NCBI RefSeq assembly: GCF_001748085.1
Contig: NZ_BBZK01000005.1
Span: 186,001-250,000 of the forward strand
Direction of reading: 5' to 3'
DNA length: 64,000 nucleotides
DNA from: Streptomyces sp. TP-A0874
Lineage (GTDB): Bacteria; Actinomycetota; Actinomycetes; Streptomycetales; Streptomycetaceae
Numbering within the stretch: position 1 is the first letter of the stretch; every line of letters begins with the position of its first letter. The position numbers were made by a program, and so were the translations under genes. A model generated the notes under the pieces. The model saw nothing but the letters and a program-made list of their open reading frames with translations, was not told where the DNA came from and did not search any database. Positions 43,054-52,431 of this stretch are shown here, in pieces.

Positions 43054-43896
43054 TTACTCCCCCTTGATGAGCCGTGTCACGTGGCCGCGCAGTTCGGCGA
43101 ACCTGGCCAGTGACTTCGTGGCGATCTGGTCCCGCGGCCGCGGCAGGTCGACCTCGACGACCTCCTGGAGGACACACGGCGGCCCGCCCAGCACCACCAC
43201 CCGGTCCGCGAGGTAGATCGCCTCGTCGATGTCGTGGGTGACCAGCAGAACGGTGATGCCGAACCTGCGCTGCACCTCCAGCGTGAGGTCCTCCAGCTCC
43301 GCCCGGGTCTGCGCGTCCACCGAGGCGAAGGGCTCGTCCATGAGGAGCAGCTCTGGTTCGTAGGCCAGCCCGCGGGCGATGGCCACCCGCTGCTGCATCC
43401 CGCCCGAAAGCTGCCACGGGTAGCGGCCCGTCCGGTCGCCGAGACCGACCGCGGCGAGGGCCTCCTGGGCCCGCTGGTCGGCCTCGGCACGGCTGACGCC
43501 CTTGTTGCGCAGGGGCAGCGCGACGTTCTTCCTGAGGGGGAACCAGGGAAAGAGCGAGCGGGTGTAGTCCTGGAAGACGAACGACAGCCCCTCGGGGGGC
43601 CGTCCGGCGATCGGCCGCCCGTCCAGGCGAGCCTCACCGCTCGTCGGCGCCAGCAGGCCGGACAGGCACTTGAGCAGCGTGCTCTTGCCAACGCCGGACG
43701 GACCGACGATGCAGACGAACTCGCCCGGTCGCACGTCGAAGCTCAGGCTGTCGATCGCGTGGACCGCCGCCGGCCCGGTTCCGTAGGTCTTGGCCAGGTC
43801 GCGGACGGTCAGCGTGCCCTGTGGGCGGTTCTCGCCGGAGGCGGCGTGCGGGTCGCCGGTCACGCCGGGGGCCTCCGCGGGAGTCGAGGCGTTCAT
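43054..43896 (-). CDS. NitT/TauT-type ABC transporter ATP-binding protein
   Basis: A 280-residue ATPase of the SsuB/TauB/NrtD group. Walker A GPSGVGKSTLLK, signature LSGGMQQRVAIARGLA, Walker B LLLMDEPF, and the H-loop VTHDIDEA are present. It energises the importer made of the two permeases next to it. Start ATG overlaps the permease stop by four bases; last gene of the transporter operon. Confidence 0.93.
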   Translation of the reverse strand: MNASTPAEAPGVTGDPHAASGENRPQGTLTVRDLAKTYGTGPAAVHAIDSLSFDVRPGEFVCIVGPSGVGKSTLLKCLSGLLAPTSGEARLDGRPIAGRPPEGLSFVFQDYTRSLFPWFPLRKNVALPLRNKGVSRAEADQRAQEALAAVGLGDRTGRYPWQLSGGMQQRVAIARGLAYEPELLLMDEPFASVDAQTRAELEDLTLEVQRRFGITVLLVTHDIDEAIYLADRVVVLGGPPCVLQEVVEVDLPRPRDQIATKSLARFAELRGHVTRLIKGE

Positions 43897-44720
43897 GAGG
43901 TCGTACTCCTTCCGCCGGTCTTACCGGCGTTCGCGCGGCGGTTGCCGCCGTCCTCGGCCGCCTCACGGGCGCCGGTGTACCAGAAGAGCGCTCGCCGCTC
44001 GATGAAGAGGAAGGCGGCGTTGAGCAGGTAGCCGACGATGCCCAGCATGAACATGCTGGCCCACATGGCCGGTATCTCGAACGAGCGCTGGGCGTCGAGG
44101 ACCTGGTAGCCGATGCCGTTCGTGGAACCGACCATCTCCCCCACGGCCATCACGACGACGCCGACGGCGAGCCCGTTGCGCAGCCCCACGAAGATCCGCG
44201 GCAGGCTGGCGGGCAGGATCACGTGCAGCAGCCGGCGCCAGGCGGGGAAGTGGAAGACCTTCGCCACCTCCAGCTGCATGCGGTCGACGCTTCTCGCACC
44301 GTCCATGGTGTTCATGAGCACCGACCAGACGACGCCGAAGATGATGAAGAAGACCTTGGTGAGGTCACCGATGCCCCAGATCACGATGAAGATCGGCGCG
44401 GTGACCGGAGGCGGTATGAAGCGGAAGAACTCGAGCAGGGGGCCGAACGCCCGCCCCAGGAGAGCGATTCTGCCGAGCGCCAGGCCGGCGGCGATGCCCA
44501 GCAGGCTGGCGACGCCGTAGCCGATGCCCAGCCGGATCAGACTGGGCGCCAGGTCGCTGCCGACCCTGGCGAAGAGCCAGTCGTCCCGGAACGCCTCGGT
44601 GATCGCTGCCAGCGGCGGATAGAAGATCGACTGGCTTCCCTCGGAGAGCACCCACCACAGCGCGAGCAGGGCGAGCGGGACGGAGATCTCCAGAGTCAAG
44701 CGGGTGAGTCGCCGGTTCAT
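43893..44720 (-). CDS. ABC transporter permease 2
   Basis: A 275-residue binding-protein-dependent permease with six hydrophobic segments. The EAA loop is visible around MDGARSVDRMQLEVAKVF and the LPRIFVGLRNGLAVG stretch. It belongs to the SsuC/TauC type, which import sulfonates, taurine or similar organic acids. It abuts the other permease gene with no gap, so the two are likely to assemble as a heterodimer. Confidence 0.92.
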   Translation of the reverse strand: MNRRLTRLTLEISVPLALLALWWVLSEGSQSIFYPPLAAITEAFRDDWLFARVGSDLAPSLIRLGIGYGVASLLGIAAGLALGRIALLGRAFGPLLEFFRFIPPPVTAPIFIVIWGIGDLTKVFFIIFGVVWSVLMNTMDGARSVDRMQLEVAKVFHFPAWRRLLHVILPASLPRIFVGLRNGLAVGVVVMAVGEMVGSTNGIGYQVLDAQRSFEIPAMWASMFMLGIVGYLLNAAFLFIERRALFWYTGAREAAEDGGNRRANAGKTGGRSTTS

Positions 44721-45596
44721 TCACACCACCGCCGGGCGTTGTGTCTCGTGCCAGTGCAGCAGCCGCCGCTCGACCTGCCGGAAGGTGCCCTCGATGACCA
44801 TGCCCAGGGCAGCGGCCAGCACCACGACGGCGTACATGAGCGGCCGTTGGCCTGCCAGCTGGGCCTGGTAGATGGTCTGCCCGAGGCCCGGGGCACCGCC
44901 GATGAGCTCCGAGACGATCGACAGGCCGACGGCGAAGTTGGCCGCCAGCCGCAGCCCGGTCATGACGTACGGCAGGGCGGTGGGCAGGACGAGCTGCCAG
45001 AACCGCTGGAGCGGGCCGAACCGGTAGGCGCGGGCGGCGTCCGCCAGCACCGGGTCGACATCCCGTACGCCGTAGTACGTCTGGATGAGCAGCGGCCAGA
45101 CACAGCCGAAGACGATGATCAGCAGCTTCATCTCCAGACTGGTGCCGAAGAGCAGGATCGCCAGCGGGATGATCGTGACCGGCGGGATCGGCCGGAGGAA
45201 CTCCACGAGGAACCGGGTGCCGTGGTAGAGCACCTTGTTGCTGCCGAGCAGGATTCCGAGCGGCACCGCGCAGGCGGCGGCGATGCCCAGGCCGAGTACG
45301 GCGCTCCCCAGGGTGCGGCCGATCGGGGACCACAACTCACCGCCGACGAGCTGCTGGACCACCACGCGGAGCACCTCCGACGCTGGCGGGAAGTCCTCTG
45401 CGGCCAGGACCCCGGTGCGTACCAGCACCTCTTCGAGCAGGAGGCATCCGACGACCACAGCCACCGGCAGCAGTCTCCCGCCGAGAGGGCGCCGGGGTGC
45501 GCGGACGGCCGGTTCTCGGACGGCGGACGCGCCGTCGGCGGTGCCGCCGACCGCGGGCGGACCGGCGGGCGGCCGGCGTGTGGCGAGTCCCGTCAT
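44721..45596 (-). CDS. ABC transporter permease 1
   Basis: A 291-residue permease with six transmembrane segments. The EAA-loop region is YGVRDVDPVLADAARAYRFG, followed by LPTALPYVMTGLRLAANFA, as in SsuC-type proteins. It has an Ala/Pro/Arg-rich N-terminal extension of about 35 residues. Starts GTG or ATG at 45596, overlapping the binding-protein gene by four bases. Confidence 0.92.
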   Translation of the reverse strand: MTGLATRRPPAGPPAVGGTADGASAVREPAVRAPRRPLGGRLLPVAVVVGCLLLEEVLVRTGVLAAEDFPPASEVLRVVVQQLVGGELWSPIGRTLGSAVLGLGIAAACAVPLGILLGSNKVLYHGTRFLVEFLRPIPPVTIIPLAILLFGTSLEMKLLIIVFGCVWPLLIQTYYGVRDVDPVLADAARAYRFGPLQRFWQLVLPTALPYVMTGLRLAANFAVGLSIVSELIGGAPGLGQTIYQAQLAGQRPLMYAVVVLAAALGMVIEGTFRQVERRLLHWHETQRPAVV

Positions 45597-46600
45597 CGGC
45601 CTGCCCCCGCGACGGCCTGCTGGGCGTCGATCGGCTCGTCGATGAACTTGTACGTGACCATGAGGTCGATGACCGTCTGCACCGCCTCGGTGTCGAGCTT
45701 CGGCTCGAAGGTGGGCAGGTTCATCCCCGCGACGATGTCGGCCGGGATCTCCGTGTGGGCCTGGATGGCCTTGCGCACCTGGCCGTCGTGGTCCATGGCG
45801 TGCGAGCTCGACTGGCTCATCCCTTCGGCGAACCGCTTCACTTCTTCCTGGTGTTTCGCCGCGTACTGCTTGGTGACGACGTACCCGGAGACCAGCGCGC
45901 CCGGCCCCAGGGCCTCCAGCAGCTTGCCGACGGAACGGCCGCCCTGCTTGAGCGCCTGGCTGTAGAAGGGGTCGGTGCCGGCGACCGCGTCGACTCTTCC
46001 GGCGCGCAGGGCGCTGGCCTGCTCGGGATAGGGCACCTCGACGAACTTCACCTTCGCGGAATCGCCGCCCGCCTTGTCGACCATGGCCAGCGCCGCGAGG
46101 TGGTCGACGCCCTGGAGGGCGTTGACGGCGACCGTCCGCCCGGCGAGGTCCTCGGGAGCGCGCACCGGGCTGTCCTCGCGCACCACGACACCGCCGTACA
46201 TCCTCCGGGAGGGATCGGTGGGCACACTGTCGCCACCGGCCGCGAACTGGATCGGCACGCCCTTGACCATGGCCTGGACCGCGACCACCGAGGAGATGTA
46301 GCCGGAGTCCAACTCGCCGTTCAGCAGCGAGGCCACCACCGCGGCACCGGTCTGCGCCGGAGAGGTCTTCAGATCGACACCGGCATCGGTGAAGAAACCT
46401 TTCTCCTCACCGAGATAGATCGCGGCGGCAGGGGCAGCGGGGACGACCCCCACCTTCACCTTTACCGGATCGTCCGGCGAGGCGGGCTCCGCACCCTGGG
46501 ACGATCCGCAGGCCGCCAGGAGGCTGACGGCCACCAGGAGGCCAACACACCTGGCGGCGGCGCGTCGCGGGCTTGCCGGAATTCGGAATCTGTGAGCCAT
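45593..46600 (-). CDS. ABC transporter substrate-binding lipoprotein, copy 1
   Basis: A 335-residue SsuA/THI5-like binding protein. The lipobox LLAACGSS (Cys about residue 31) marks it as a lipoprotein. The mature part has the NMT1-like features VGVVPAAPAAAIYLGEEKGFF and VAVNALQGVDHL. First gene of the transporter operon. A second copy is encoded at 47954-48955; their N-terminal two thirds are almost identical and the C-termini differ. The ATG follows AGGGAGA. Confidence 0.92.
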   Translation of the reverse strand: MAHRFRIPASPRRAAARCVGLLVAVSLLAACGSSQGAEPASPDDPVKVKVGVVPAAPAAAIYLGEEKGFFTDAGVDLKTSPAQTGAAVVASLLNGELDSGYISSVVAVQAMVKGVPIQFAAGGDSVPTDPSRRMYGGVVVREDSPVRAPEDLAGRTVAVNALQGVDHLAALAMVDKAGGDSAKVKFVEVPYPEQASALRAGRVDAVAGTDPFYSQALKQGGRSVGKLLEALGPGALVSGYVVTKQYAAKHQEEVKRFAEGMSQSSSHAMDHDGQVRKAIQAHTEIPADIVAGMNLPTFEPKLDTEAVQTVIDLMVTYKFIDEPIDAQQAVAGAGR

Positions 46601-46721
46601 CGTGTTCTCCCTGGAGAGCCAGGCCGACGAACGGGCTGTGGGAATCCGGACACGGAACGACGGGCCGCTGCCCGAACGGGTGTCCGCAGAATAGTTTTCA
46701 GGCTATAGATTTACATCGAAA

Positions 46722-46750
46722 TAATTAGGCAGGGATGAACATGCTGTCAA
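46722..46750 (-). promoter_or_regulatory. Promoter of the ABC transporter operon
   Basis: Minus strand: TTGACA (46750-46745), 17 bases, TAATTA (46727-46722), a near-consensus housekeeping promoter. AT-rich sequence continues into the leader (ATTATTTCGATGTAAATC), and may hold an operator. Confidence 0.6.
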
Positions 46751-47091
46751 GGGATTGGCAGCACCCGCTTGCCCCCGGTTCCGCGCGGGCTCGACGGCTG
46801 GAGGCAGACCGGCCACGAGCCGGCACAGAATGAAGGAACGGCGCGGCCTGCGCCCTGGGGCCGCATAGGCCCAATAGCGACCCGGCACCTTCTGGGTGGG
46901 CCGGACCGCGCCTGCCGGGACCGGTTGGCGGACGAGCCGAAACGGGCGACGGGGATCAGCCTCGGACTCCGCTGGACGACCGTAGAGCGGAAAGTATCAC
47001 GCATTTCCTACAAACCGACCGGGTCGTCGTCATACTTTCCCGCCGCCTCGCTGGGGGAAGGCCCGCCCCGCCCCCGGCCCGAGGGCCCCCG
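46751..47091. other. Gene-free gap with a spaced inverted repeat
   Basis: About 340 bases between the transporter promoter and the SDR stop. No credible gene. GGAAAGTAT (46989-46997) and ATACTTTCC (47032-47040) form a perfect 9-base inverted repeat 34 bases apart; purpose unknown. Confidence 0.5.
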
Positions 47092-47949
47092 TCAGCGGCT
47101 CGTCGTGGTGTGCGTACGGGGGGAACCGGGACCTGGCAGCGGGATGTCGCCGACCGCTATGCCCGCGGAGACGCCGCCGTCGACGGCGATCAGTTGTCCG
47201 TTGACCCAGCCGGACTCCGGCGACGCCAGGAAGACGATCACCGAAGCGATGTCCTCCGGGTCGGCGTGCCGCCCGACCAGCGACCTCAGCCCGGCCGCCC
47301 GTTCCTCACCGATCGACTGCTCGAACTCCGCGAAGAGCGGTGTCCGGGTGAGCCCTGGCCTGACCCCGTTGACCCGGATCCCTCTGGAGACGTAAGCCAG
47401 GGCCCCCTTCATGGTGTAGACCGTGACCGCTTCCTTGGAGAAGTTGTAGGTCTCCCCCTCAGGCGGATTGGCCCTGAACCAGTTCAGCCCCTCCGCGAAG
47501 GACCCCGTCGCCACGATCGCCTTGACCTCGTCCACCCGGGTCGGCCACCTGGCGTCCGCGAGCGAGGACACGTTGACGACCGAGGCGCCCGGGTTGAACG
47601 CGCCCAGCAGGGACTCCGTGAGTTCGCGCAGGCCCAGGAAGTTGACAGCGATGACGGTCTCCGGGGCGGCCCCTTCAGGGACGCCCGCGATGTTCAGCAG
47701 TCCGTCCCAGCCACTTCCCAACTCGTTGACCGCCGCCTCGATGCTGGCGGGATCCGCCAGATCGGTCCTGATGTGTCGGTCGACGGGCACCGTCGGCCGG
47801 TTCAGGTCCAGACTGGCGACGGCGGCACCCAGCCTCTTGAGCTCCTGCACAGCCGCTTGCCCGATTCCGGAGGCAGCGCCGGTCACGACGTACCTCCGCC
47901 CCCGCAGTGACGTCGCGATCGATGCACCTTCCCGTGGTGAAACGGCCAT
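47092..47949 (-). CDS. SDR, coniferyl-alcohol-dehydrogenase-like
   Basis: A 285-residue SDR. The cofactor motif is VTGAASGIGQAA, and the active site is ETYNFSKEAV (Tyr-x3-Lys present). The long loop RANPPEGETYNFSKEA and the ending WVNGQLIAVDGG match coniferyl-alcohol dehydrogenase (CalA-like) proteins, which oxidise aryl allylic alcohols to aldehydes. GTG at 47952 is an alternative start. It directly follows the second binding-protein gene and is probably co-transcribed. Confidence 0.85.
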   Translation of the reverse strand: MAVSPREGASIATSLRGRRYVVTGAASGIGQAAVQELKRLGAAVASLDLNRPTVPVDRHIRTDLADPASIEAAVNELGSGWDGLLNIAGVPEGAAPETVIAVNFLGLRELTESLLGAFNPGASVVNVSSLADARWPTRVDEVKAIVATGSFAEGLNWFRANPPEGETYNFSKEAVTVYTMKGALAYVSRGIRVNGVRPGLTRTPLFAEFEQSIGEERAAGLRSLVGRHADPEDIASVIVFLASPESGWVNGQLIAVDGGVSAGIAVGDIPLPGPGSPRTHTTTSR

Positions 47950-47953
47950 CACC

Positions 47954-48955
47954 TCACCCAGCTCCCGCGACGACCTGCTGGGCGTCGATCGGCTTGTCGA
48001 TGAACTTGTACGTGACCATGAGGTCGATGACCGTCTGCACCGCCCTCACCTCGACCTTCGGCGCGAAGGTGGGCAGGCCCATCTCGGCGACGGTCGCCTC
48101 CGGGATCTCGGTGAACGCCGGGATGGTCCGACGCACTTCGTCGGCGTGCTTATTGGCGTGCTTGCTCGACCGGCTCATCGCCGCGGCGAAGCGCTCGACG
48201 GCATCAGGGTGTTTCGTCGCGTACTGCTTGGTGACGACGTAGCCAGAGATCAGGGCACCCCGCCCCAACGCCTCCAAGGGATCGCCGACGGAACGGCCGC
48301 CCTCCTTGAGGGCCTTGCTGTAGAAGGGGTCAGAGGCGATGATCGCGTCGACTCTGCCGGCGCGCAGGGCGCTGGCCTGCTCGGGATAGGGCACCTCGAC
48401 GAACTTCACCTTCGCGGAATCGCCGCCCGCTTCGTCGACGGCTACCAGCGCACTGAGGTGGTCGACGCCCTGGAGCGCGTTGACGGCGACCGTCCGCCCG
48501 GCGAGGTCCTCGGGAGCGCGCACCGGGCTGTCCTCGGACACCACGACACCGCCGTACATCTTCCGCGACGGATCGGTGGGCACACTGTCGCCACCGGCCG
48601 CGAACTGGATCGGCACGCCTTTCGCCATGGCCTGGACCGCGACCACCGAGGAGATGTAGCCGGAATCCAACTCGCCGTTCAGCAGCGAGGCCACCACCGC
48701 GGCACCGGTCTGCGCCGGAGAGGTCTTCAGATCGACACCGGCATCGGTGAAGAAACCTTTCTCCTCACCGAGATAGATCGCTGCGGCGGGGGTGGCCGGG
48801 ACGACCCCCACCTTCACCTTTACCGGATCGTCCGGCGAGGCGGACTCTGCGCTACGCGACGTTCCACAGGCCGCCAGGAGGCTGACGGCCACCAGGAGGC
48901 CAACACACCTGGCGGCGCGTCGCGGTCTTGCCGGAACTCGGAATCTCTGAGCCAT
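47954..48955 (-). CDS. ABC transporter substrate-binding lipoprotein, copy 2
   Basis: A 333-residue lipoprotein, paralogue of the protein at 45593-46600. The signal peptide, lipobox (LLAACGTS) and residues to about 210 are nearly identical, while the C-terminal third differs at many positions (for example SDPFYSKALKEGG against TDPFYSQALKQGG). It has no permease or ATPase of its own, so it probably feeds the same importer with a different ligand preference. The leader with its AGGGAGA site is also duplicated. Confidence 0.92.
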   Translation of the reverse strand: MAQRFRVPARPRRAARCVGLLVAVSLLAACGTSRSAESASPDDPVKVKVGVVPATPAAAIYLGEEKGFFTDAGVDLKTSPAQTGAAVVASLLNGELDSGYISSVVAVQAMAKGVPIQFAAGGDSVPTDPSRKMYGGVVVSEDSPVRAPEDLAGRTVAVNALQGVDHLSALVAVDEAGGDSAKVKFVEVPYPEQASALRAGRVDAIIASDPFYSKALKEGGRSVGDPLEALGRGALISGYVVTKQYATKHPDAVERFAAAMSRSSKHANKHADEVRRTIPAFTEIPEATVAEMGLPTFAPKVEVRAVQTVIDLMVTYKFIDKPIDAQQVVAGAG

Positions 48956-49083
48956 CGTGTTCTCCCTGGAGAGCCAGGCCGACGGGGGATCGAGGAGGGA
49001 TGATCGGACTGCGGCACCGGCCAATGTCGGGCAGGCACCAAAGCAGGCAAATAATTTCGACCTTATTAATTTCTGTCGCAATG

Positions 49084-49112
49084 ATGCTTGTTGCAAGAGC
49101 AGCGCCTGTCAA
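49084..49112 (-). promoter_or_regulatory. Promoter of the second binding-protein gene
   Basis: Minus strand: TTGACA (49112-49107), 17 bases, AAGCAT (49089-49084), then an AT-rich leader (AATTAATAAGGTCGAAATT). The same design as the promoter of copy 1, but the region differs in sequence. Confidence 0.5.
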
Positions 49113-49270
49113 GACTCTCGAAGCTCCGGATTTGCCGGGGCTCCACGTCCGATTCCTTGAGCCGGCACGGGTCGGCGGCACCGCGGACCCGCGCATCACG
49201 GCGACGTCCCGCCGCGGGTGGCCTCGGAGAGCCGGCGCGGAAGGCAGCACACCACTCCGGATGTGCCTCG

Positions 49271-50965
49271 TCAGATCGTGTGTACTACCCGCCCGTTCAC
49301 GACCGTCATCTCCACGGGAATGCGATGGATCTCGTCGGCGTCCACCCCCAGGATGTCCTCGCCGAGCAGAGCGAAGTCCGCGAACTTGCCGACCTCGATC
49401 GACCCCTTCACATGTTCCAGGCCGTCTTGATAGGCGCCCTCGACGGTCCAGGCCCGGATCGCCTGCTCCCTGGAGATCCGCTCCCCCGGTCCACTCACCC
49501 GGCCGGACCCCCGGGCCCGGCGGAGAACGAGCGTCTCGATCCCCTGGCGCCAGTCGGGCCTGGTGATCGGTGCGTCGGAGCTGTCCGCGACATGGAGCCC
49601 GGCGTCGATCAAGGACCGGACGGCCACGTGGTATCCGGCGGTCTCCTCGTCCGGGAAGACGGGGTCCAGGGCGTCGGTGGCCTGCCACTTGATCAGCGAG
49701 TTGGTGCTCACGCTCACCCCGTAGGGGGCGAGCTCCCGGGCGGTGCGCGCTGACAGCAGGCTGCCGTGGATGATGTGGTGGCGCGCCCCGGGCCACGGGT
49801 CCTCATCCATCACCGCCATGAACGCCCTGGCCACAGCCTCGCAGGCGCGGTCCCCGGTCGCGTGCACTCCGACCCGGAACCGGTTGCGGTGGAGCAGACG
49901 GATCATCGCCGACAGTTCGCGGTGCTGCTCCTCGCCGCCGTCTCCGGCGGTCACCAGCGAGCCGCAGCCTCCCCCGGGGAACGGCCGGGACATCCAGGAC
50001 GTGCGCAGCGGCGGCACCCCGTCGGCGAAGAGCTTGCAGCCCGCCACTCGCAGCCAGTCGTCGCCGAACCCGGAGGGGGTTCCGACATACCGGAGCGCCT
50101 CTTCCAGGGTGGCCGCGCGGTTGCGCGGGCCGCCGGTCGATGTCCAGTTCAGCAGCAGGTTGAGCCGCAGGGTGAGCAGACCGGCGTTGTGCATCCCGGT
50201 GTAGAGGGCGGTGATGTCAGGGGTCGCCATCGCGTCGGTGACGCTGGTGACACCGAGCCGGTTGAGTTCCGCCATCGCGTCGCTGACGGCCTTGGTCCGC
50301 TCGGGGGGAGACAGTTCGGGGACGAGCGGGGAGACCAGCCCCTCGGCTCCCTCCAGCAGCCACCCGGTGGGCTGCCCGGTCGCCGGGTCCCGGACGATCG
50401 TGCCGCCGGGTGGGTCCGGGGTCTCGGCGGTGATACCGGCCAGTTCCAGGGCCCTGCTGTTGGCCCAGGCGGAATGCCCGGAGCGGTGGGTCAGCAGGAC
50501 CGGGTTCTCAGGGCTGACCCGGTCCAGGTCCCGCCGGTCGGGTTCACGCCCGGTGCCGTGGAACTCCCTGATCCAGGAGGTGTTCCAGCCTCGGCCGATC
50601 ACCCACTGCCCCGGGCCGAGACGCTGAGCCTGCTCCGCCACGAGCCGGGTGAGGTCGTCCAACCCCTCCACCACGGCGTCGCTGACATCGAGTTGGTACG
50701 GCGGACGCGTGGTGGCCCACCAGGCGAGGTGCATGTGCGAGTCGTTGATGCCGGGCAGCAGGGTCCGCCCCCGCAGGTCGACGACCTCGGTACGGGCGTC
50801 GGCCAGTGCGGCGATCTCCGCCGTGGTACCCACGGCGGAGATCCGGCCGTCGCTGACGGCGACCGCCTGGGCGACCGAGAAGCCGGCGTCCACGGTGAGC
50901 ACCCGCCCCCCGACCAGTACCAGATCCGGGGCCCGCCGGACTTGGCGAGTGGAGCGTGCAGACAT
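49271..50965 (-). CDS. YtcJ-like amidohydrolase
   Basis: A 564-residue metal-dependent amidohydrolase of the exoenzyme-regulatory AepA/YtcJ group. The metal motif NDSHMHLAWW, the late HATGDRA, HHIIHG, and ADSSDAPI are present. Such enzymes hydrolyse N-acyl amides or cyclic amides. ATG at 50965 with GGAGAGGG just upstream. It follows the aminotransferase gene by 34 bases and probably shares its transcript. Confidence 0.88.
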   Translation of the reverse strand: MSARSTRQVRRAPDLVLVGGRVLTVDAGFSVAQAVAVSDGRISAVGTTAEIAALADARTEVVDLRGRTLLPGINDSHMHLAWWATTRPPYQLDVSDAVVEGLDDLTRLVAEQAQRLGPGQWVIGRGWNTSWIREFHGTGREPDRRDLDRVSPENPVLLTHRSGHSAWANSRALELAGITAETPDPPGGTIVRDPATGQPTGWLLEGAEGLVSPLVPELSPPERTKAVSDAMAELNRLGVTSVTDAMATPDITALYTGMHNAGLLTLRLNLLLNWTSTGGPRNRAATLEEALRYVGTPSGFGDDWLRVAGCKLFADGVPPLRTSWMSRPFPGGGCGSLVTAGDGGEEQHRELSAMIRLLHRNRFRVGVHATGDRACEAVARAFMAVMDEDPWPGARHHIIHGSLLSARTARELAPYGVSVSTNSLIKWQATDALDPVFPDEETAGYHVAVRSLIDAGLHVADSSDAPITRPDWRQGIETLVLRRARGSGRVSGPGERISREQAIRAWTVEGAYQDGLEHVKGSIEVGKFADFALLGEDILGVDADEIHRIPVEMTVVNGRVVHTI

Positions 50966-50999
50966 GGGTCCCTCTCCGGCGGCACCGCCGCCTACCGGT

Positions 51000-52364
51000 T
51001 CAGCGGCTGATCGAGCCGTCAGGGCCGACGCGCTCCAGCACGGAACGCAGAGCGTCCGCGATCTCCAGCGCCTCGTCCCGGCTGAGGACGAGCGGCGGCG
51101 AGAGGACGAGGGCGTGCTGCCCACCACGGACGATCACTCCGGTCTCCCGGCGGATGACATCGGGCAGCTTGGGGCTGATCAGGGGCAGCAGCGGTTCCCG
51201 GCTCCGCCGGTCGGAGACCAACTCGACGCCGAGCATCATGCCGACCTGGCGCACCTCGCCGACGACCGGCAACTCCTCCAGTTCCCGGAGCCGGTCGCCG
51301 AGCAGACCACCGGTCTTCACAGCGGCGGAGAGCAGGTCCTCGCGTTCGATCAGGTCGAGGTTGGCCAGCGCCACGGCGCAGGCGACCGGGTGCCCGTTGT
51401 AGGTGTAGCCGATCGGGAAACCGTTCTCCTTCCCGAGCACCTCCGCCACCTCACCGCGGACGAGCACCGCGCCCAGCGGTATGTAGCCGGAGGTGATGCC
51501 CTTGGCGGTCACGATGATGTCCGGCCGGACCCCGAAGTGGTCGGCGGCGAACCAGCTGCCGATCCGCCCGTAGGCGGTCACCACCTCGTCGAGGACCAGC
51601 AGGATCCCGTGGCGCTGCAACACCTCGGCGATCCGCGGCCAGTAGTCCTCCGGCGGGATGATCATGCCGGAGACACCCATGACCGGTTCGCCCACGAAGG
51701 CGGCGATGTTCTCCGCACCGATCCGCTCGATGGTCTCCTCCAGCTCGCGGACGCAGAAGTCGGTGCAGTCCTCGCCCCCGTACAGCTCTTCGCGGTAGGG
51801 CCACGGTGGGGTGAGATGTTCGACGTCCGGCAGTCCCGGTCCGAAGCCCTCATGGTTCATGGGGAGGCCGGTGACCGTACCTCCGCCGTAGGCGACCCCG
51901 TGATATCCGGCGCGGCGGCCGAGGATCCAGGTGCGGCTCGGCTCGCCGCGCCGGTGGTGGTACAGGCGGGCCATCCGGATCGCCGCGTCGTTGCCCTCGG
52001 AGCCGCCACTGGTGAAGTAGACGTGGTCGAGCCCCTCCGGGGAGACCCGGGCCAGTCGGTCGGCCAGCTCGATCGCCCGGTCGTTGGAGAACTCCCAGAA
52101 GCTGGTGAAGTACTCCAGCTGCCGCATCTGTCGGGCTGCCGCCTCAGCGGGCTCAGGTCGCCCATGGCCGATCTGGGCCAGCCACAGTCCGCCGGTGGCG
52201 TCCAGGTAGGAGCGGCCTTCGGCATCCGTCAGACGGCAGCCCCTGCCCTCGACCATGACCACGCGGTCCTCGACGGCGGTGGGCAGGAAGGGATGGATGA
52301 TGCGGGCACGGTCACGTGCCGCGAGCTCTGCGTGGTCGAATCGGAGGTCGATCGCGGTGTTCAC
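51000..52364 (-). CDS. Class III aminotransferase (PLP)
   Basis: A 454-residue omega-transaminase-type enzyme. The PLP site is visible as LVLDEVVTAYGR (Asp) and VTAKGITSGYIPLG (Lys), with YFTSGGSEGNDAAIRMAR at the phosphate-binding loop. It removes or exchanges an amino group on a primary amine or beta-amino acid, in line with the amine oxidase and amidohydrolase in the locus. GTG start (VNTAIDLRF). The leader has an unusual stem-loop structure (see 52376-52431). Confidence 0.9.
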   Translation of the reverse strand: MNTAIDLRFDHAELAARDRARIIHPFLPTAVEDRVVMVEGRGCRLTDAEGRSYLDATGGLWLAQIGHGRPEPAEAAARQMRQLEYFTSFWEFSNDRAIELADRLARVSPEGLDHVYFTSGGSEGNDAAIRMARLYHHRRGEPSRTWILGRRAGYHGVAYGGGTVTGLPMNHEGFGPGLPDVEHLTPPWPYREELYGGEDCTDFCVRELEETIERIGAENIAAFVGEPVMGVSGMIIPPEDYWPRIAEVLQRHGILLVLDEVVTAYGRIGSWFAADHFGVRPDIIVTAKGITSGYIPLGAVLVRGEVAEVLGKENGFPIGYTYNGHPVACAVALANLDLIEREDLLSAAVKTGGLLGDRLRELEELPVVGEVRQVGMMLGVELVSDRRSREPLLPLISPKLPDVIRRETGVIVRGGQHALVLSPPLVLSRDEALEIADALRSVLERVGPDGSISR

Positions 52365-52375
52365 AGCTTTTCCTC

Positions 52376-52431
52376 TCGGACGGCGCTAGCAGCCGGGTAG
52401 CCCACCCGGCTGCCGCAGAGGCACCGTCCGA
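52376..52431 (-). promoter_or_regulatory. Structured 5' leader of the aminotransferase gene
   Basis: In the minus-strand transcript the outer stem TCGGACGG/CCGTCCGA encloses a perfect 10-bp hairpin (GCAGCCGGGT/ACCCGGCTGC). The ribosome site AGAGG follows directly, and the bases CCTCT within the leader can pair with it. The two pairings exclude each other, the logic of a translational switch. It does not match a riboswitch class known to me. Confidence 0.4.

Noticed and set aside
44223..45965. 580-codon plus-strand frame over the transporter genes
   Set aside because: Antisense shadow of two permease genes; product is Asp/Gln/Arg-rich without a fold signature.
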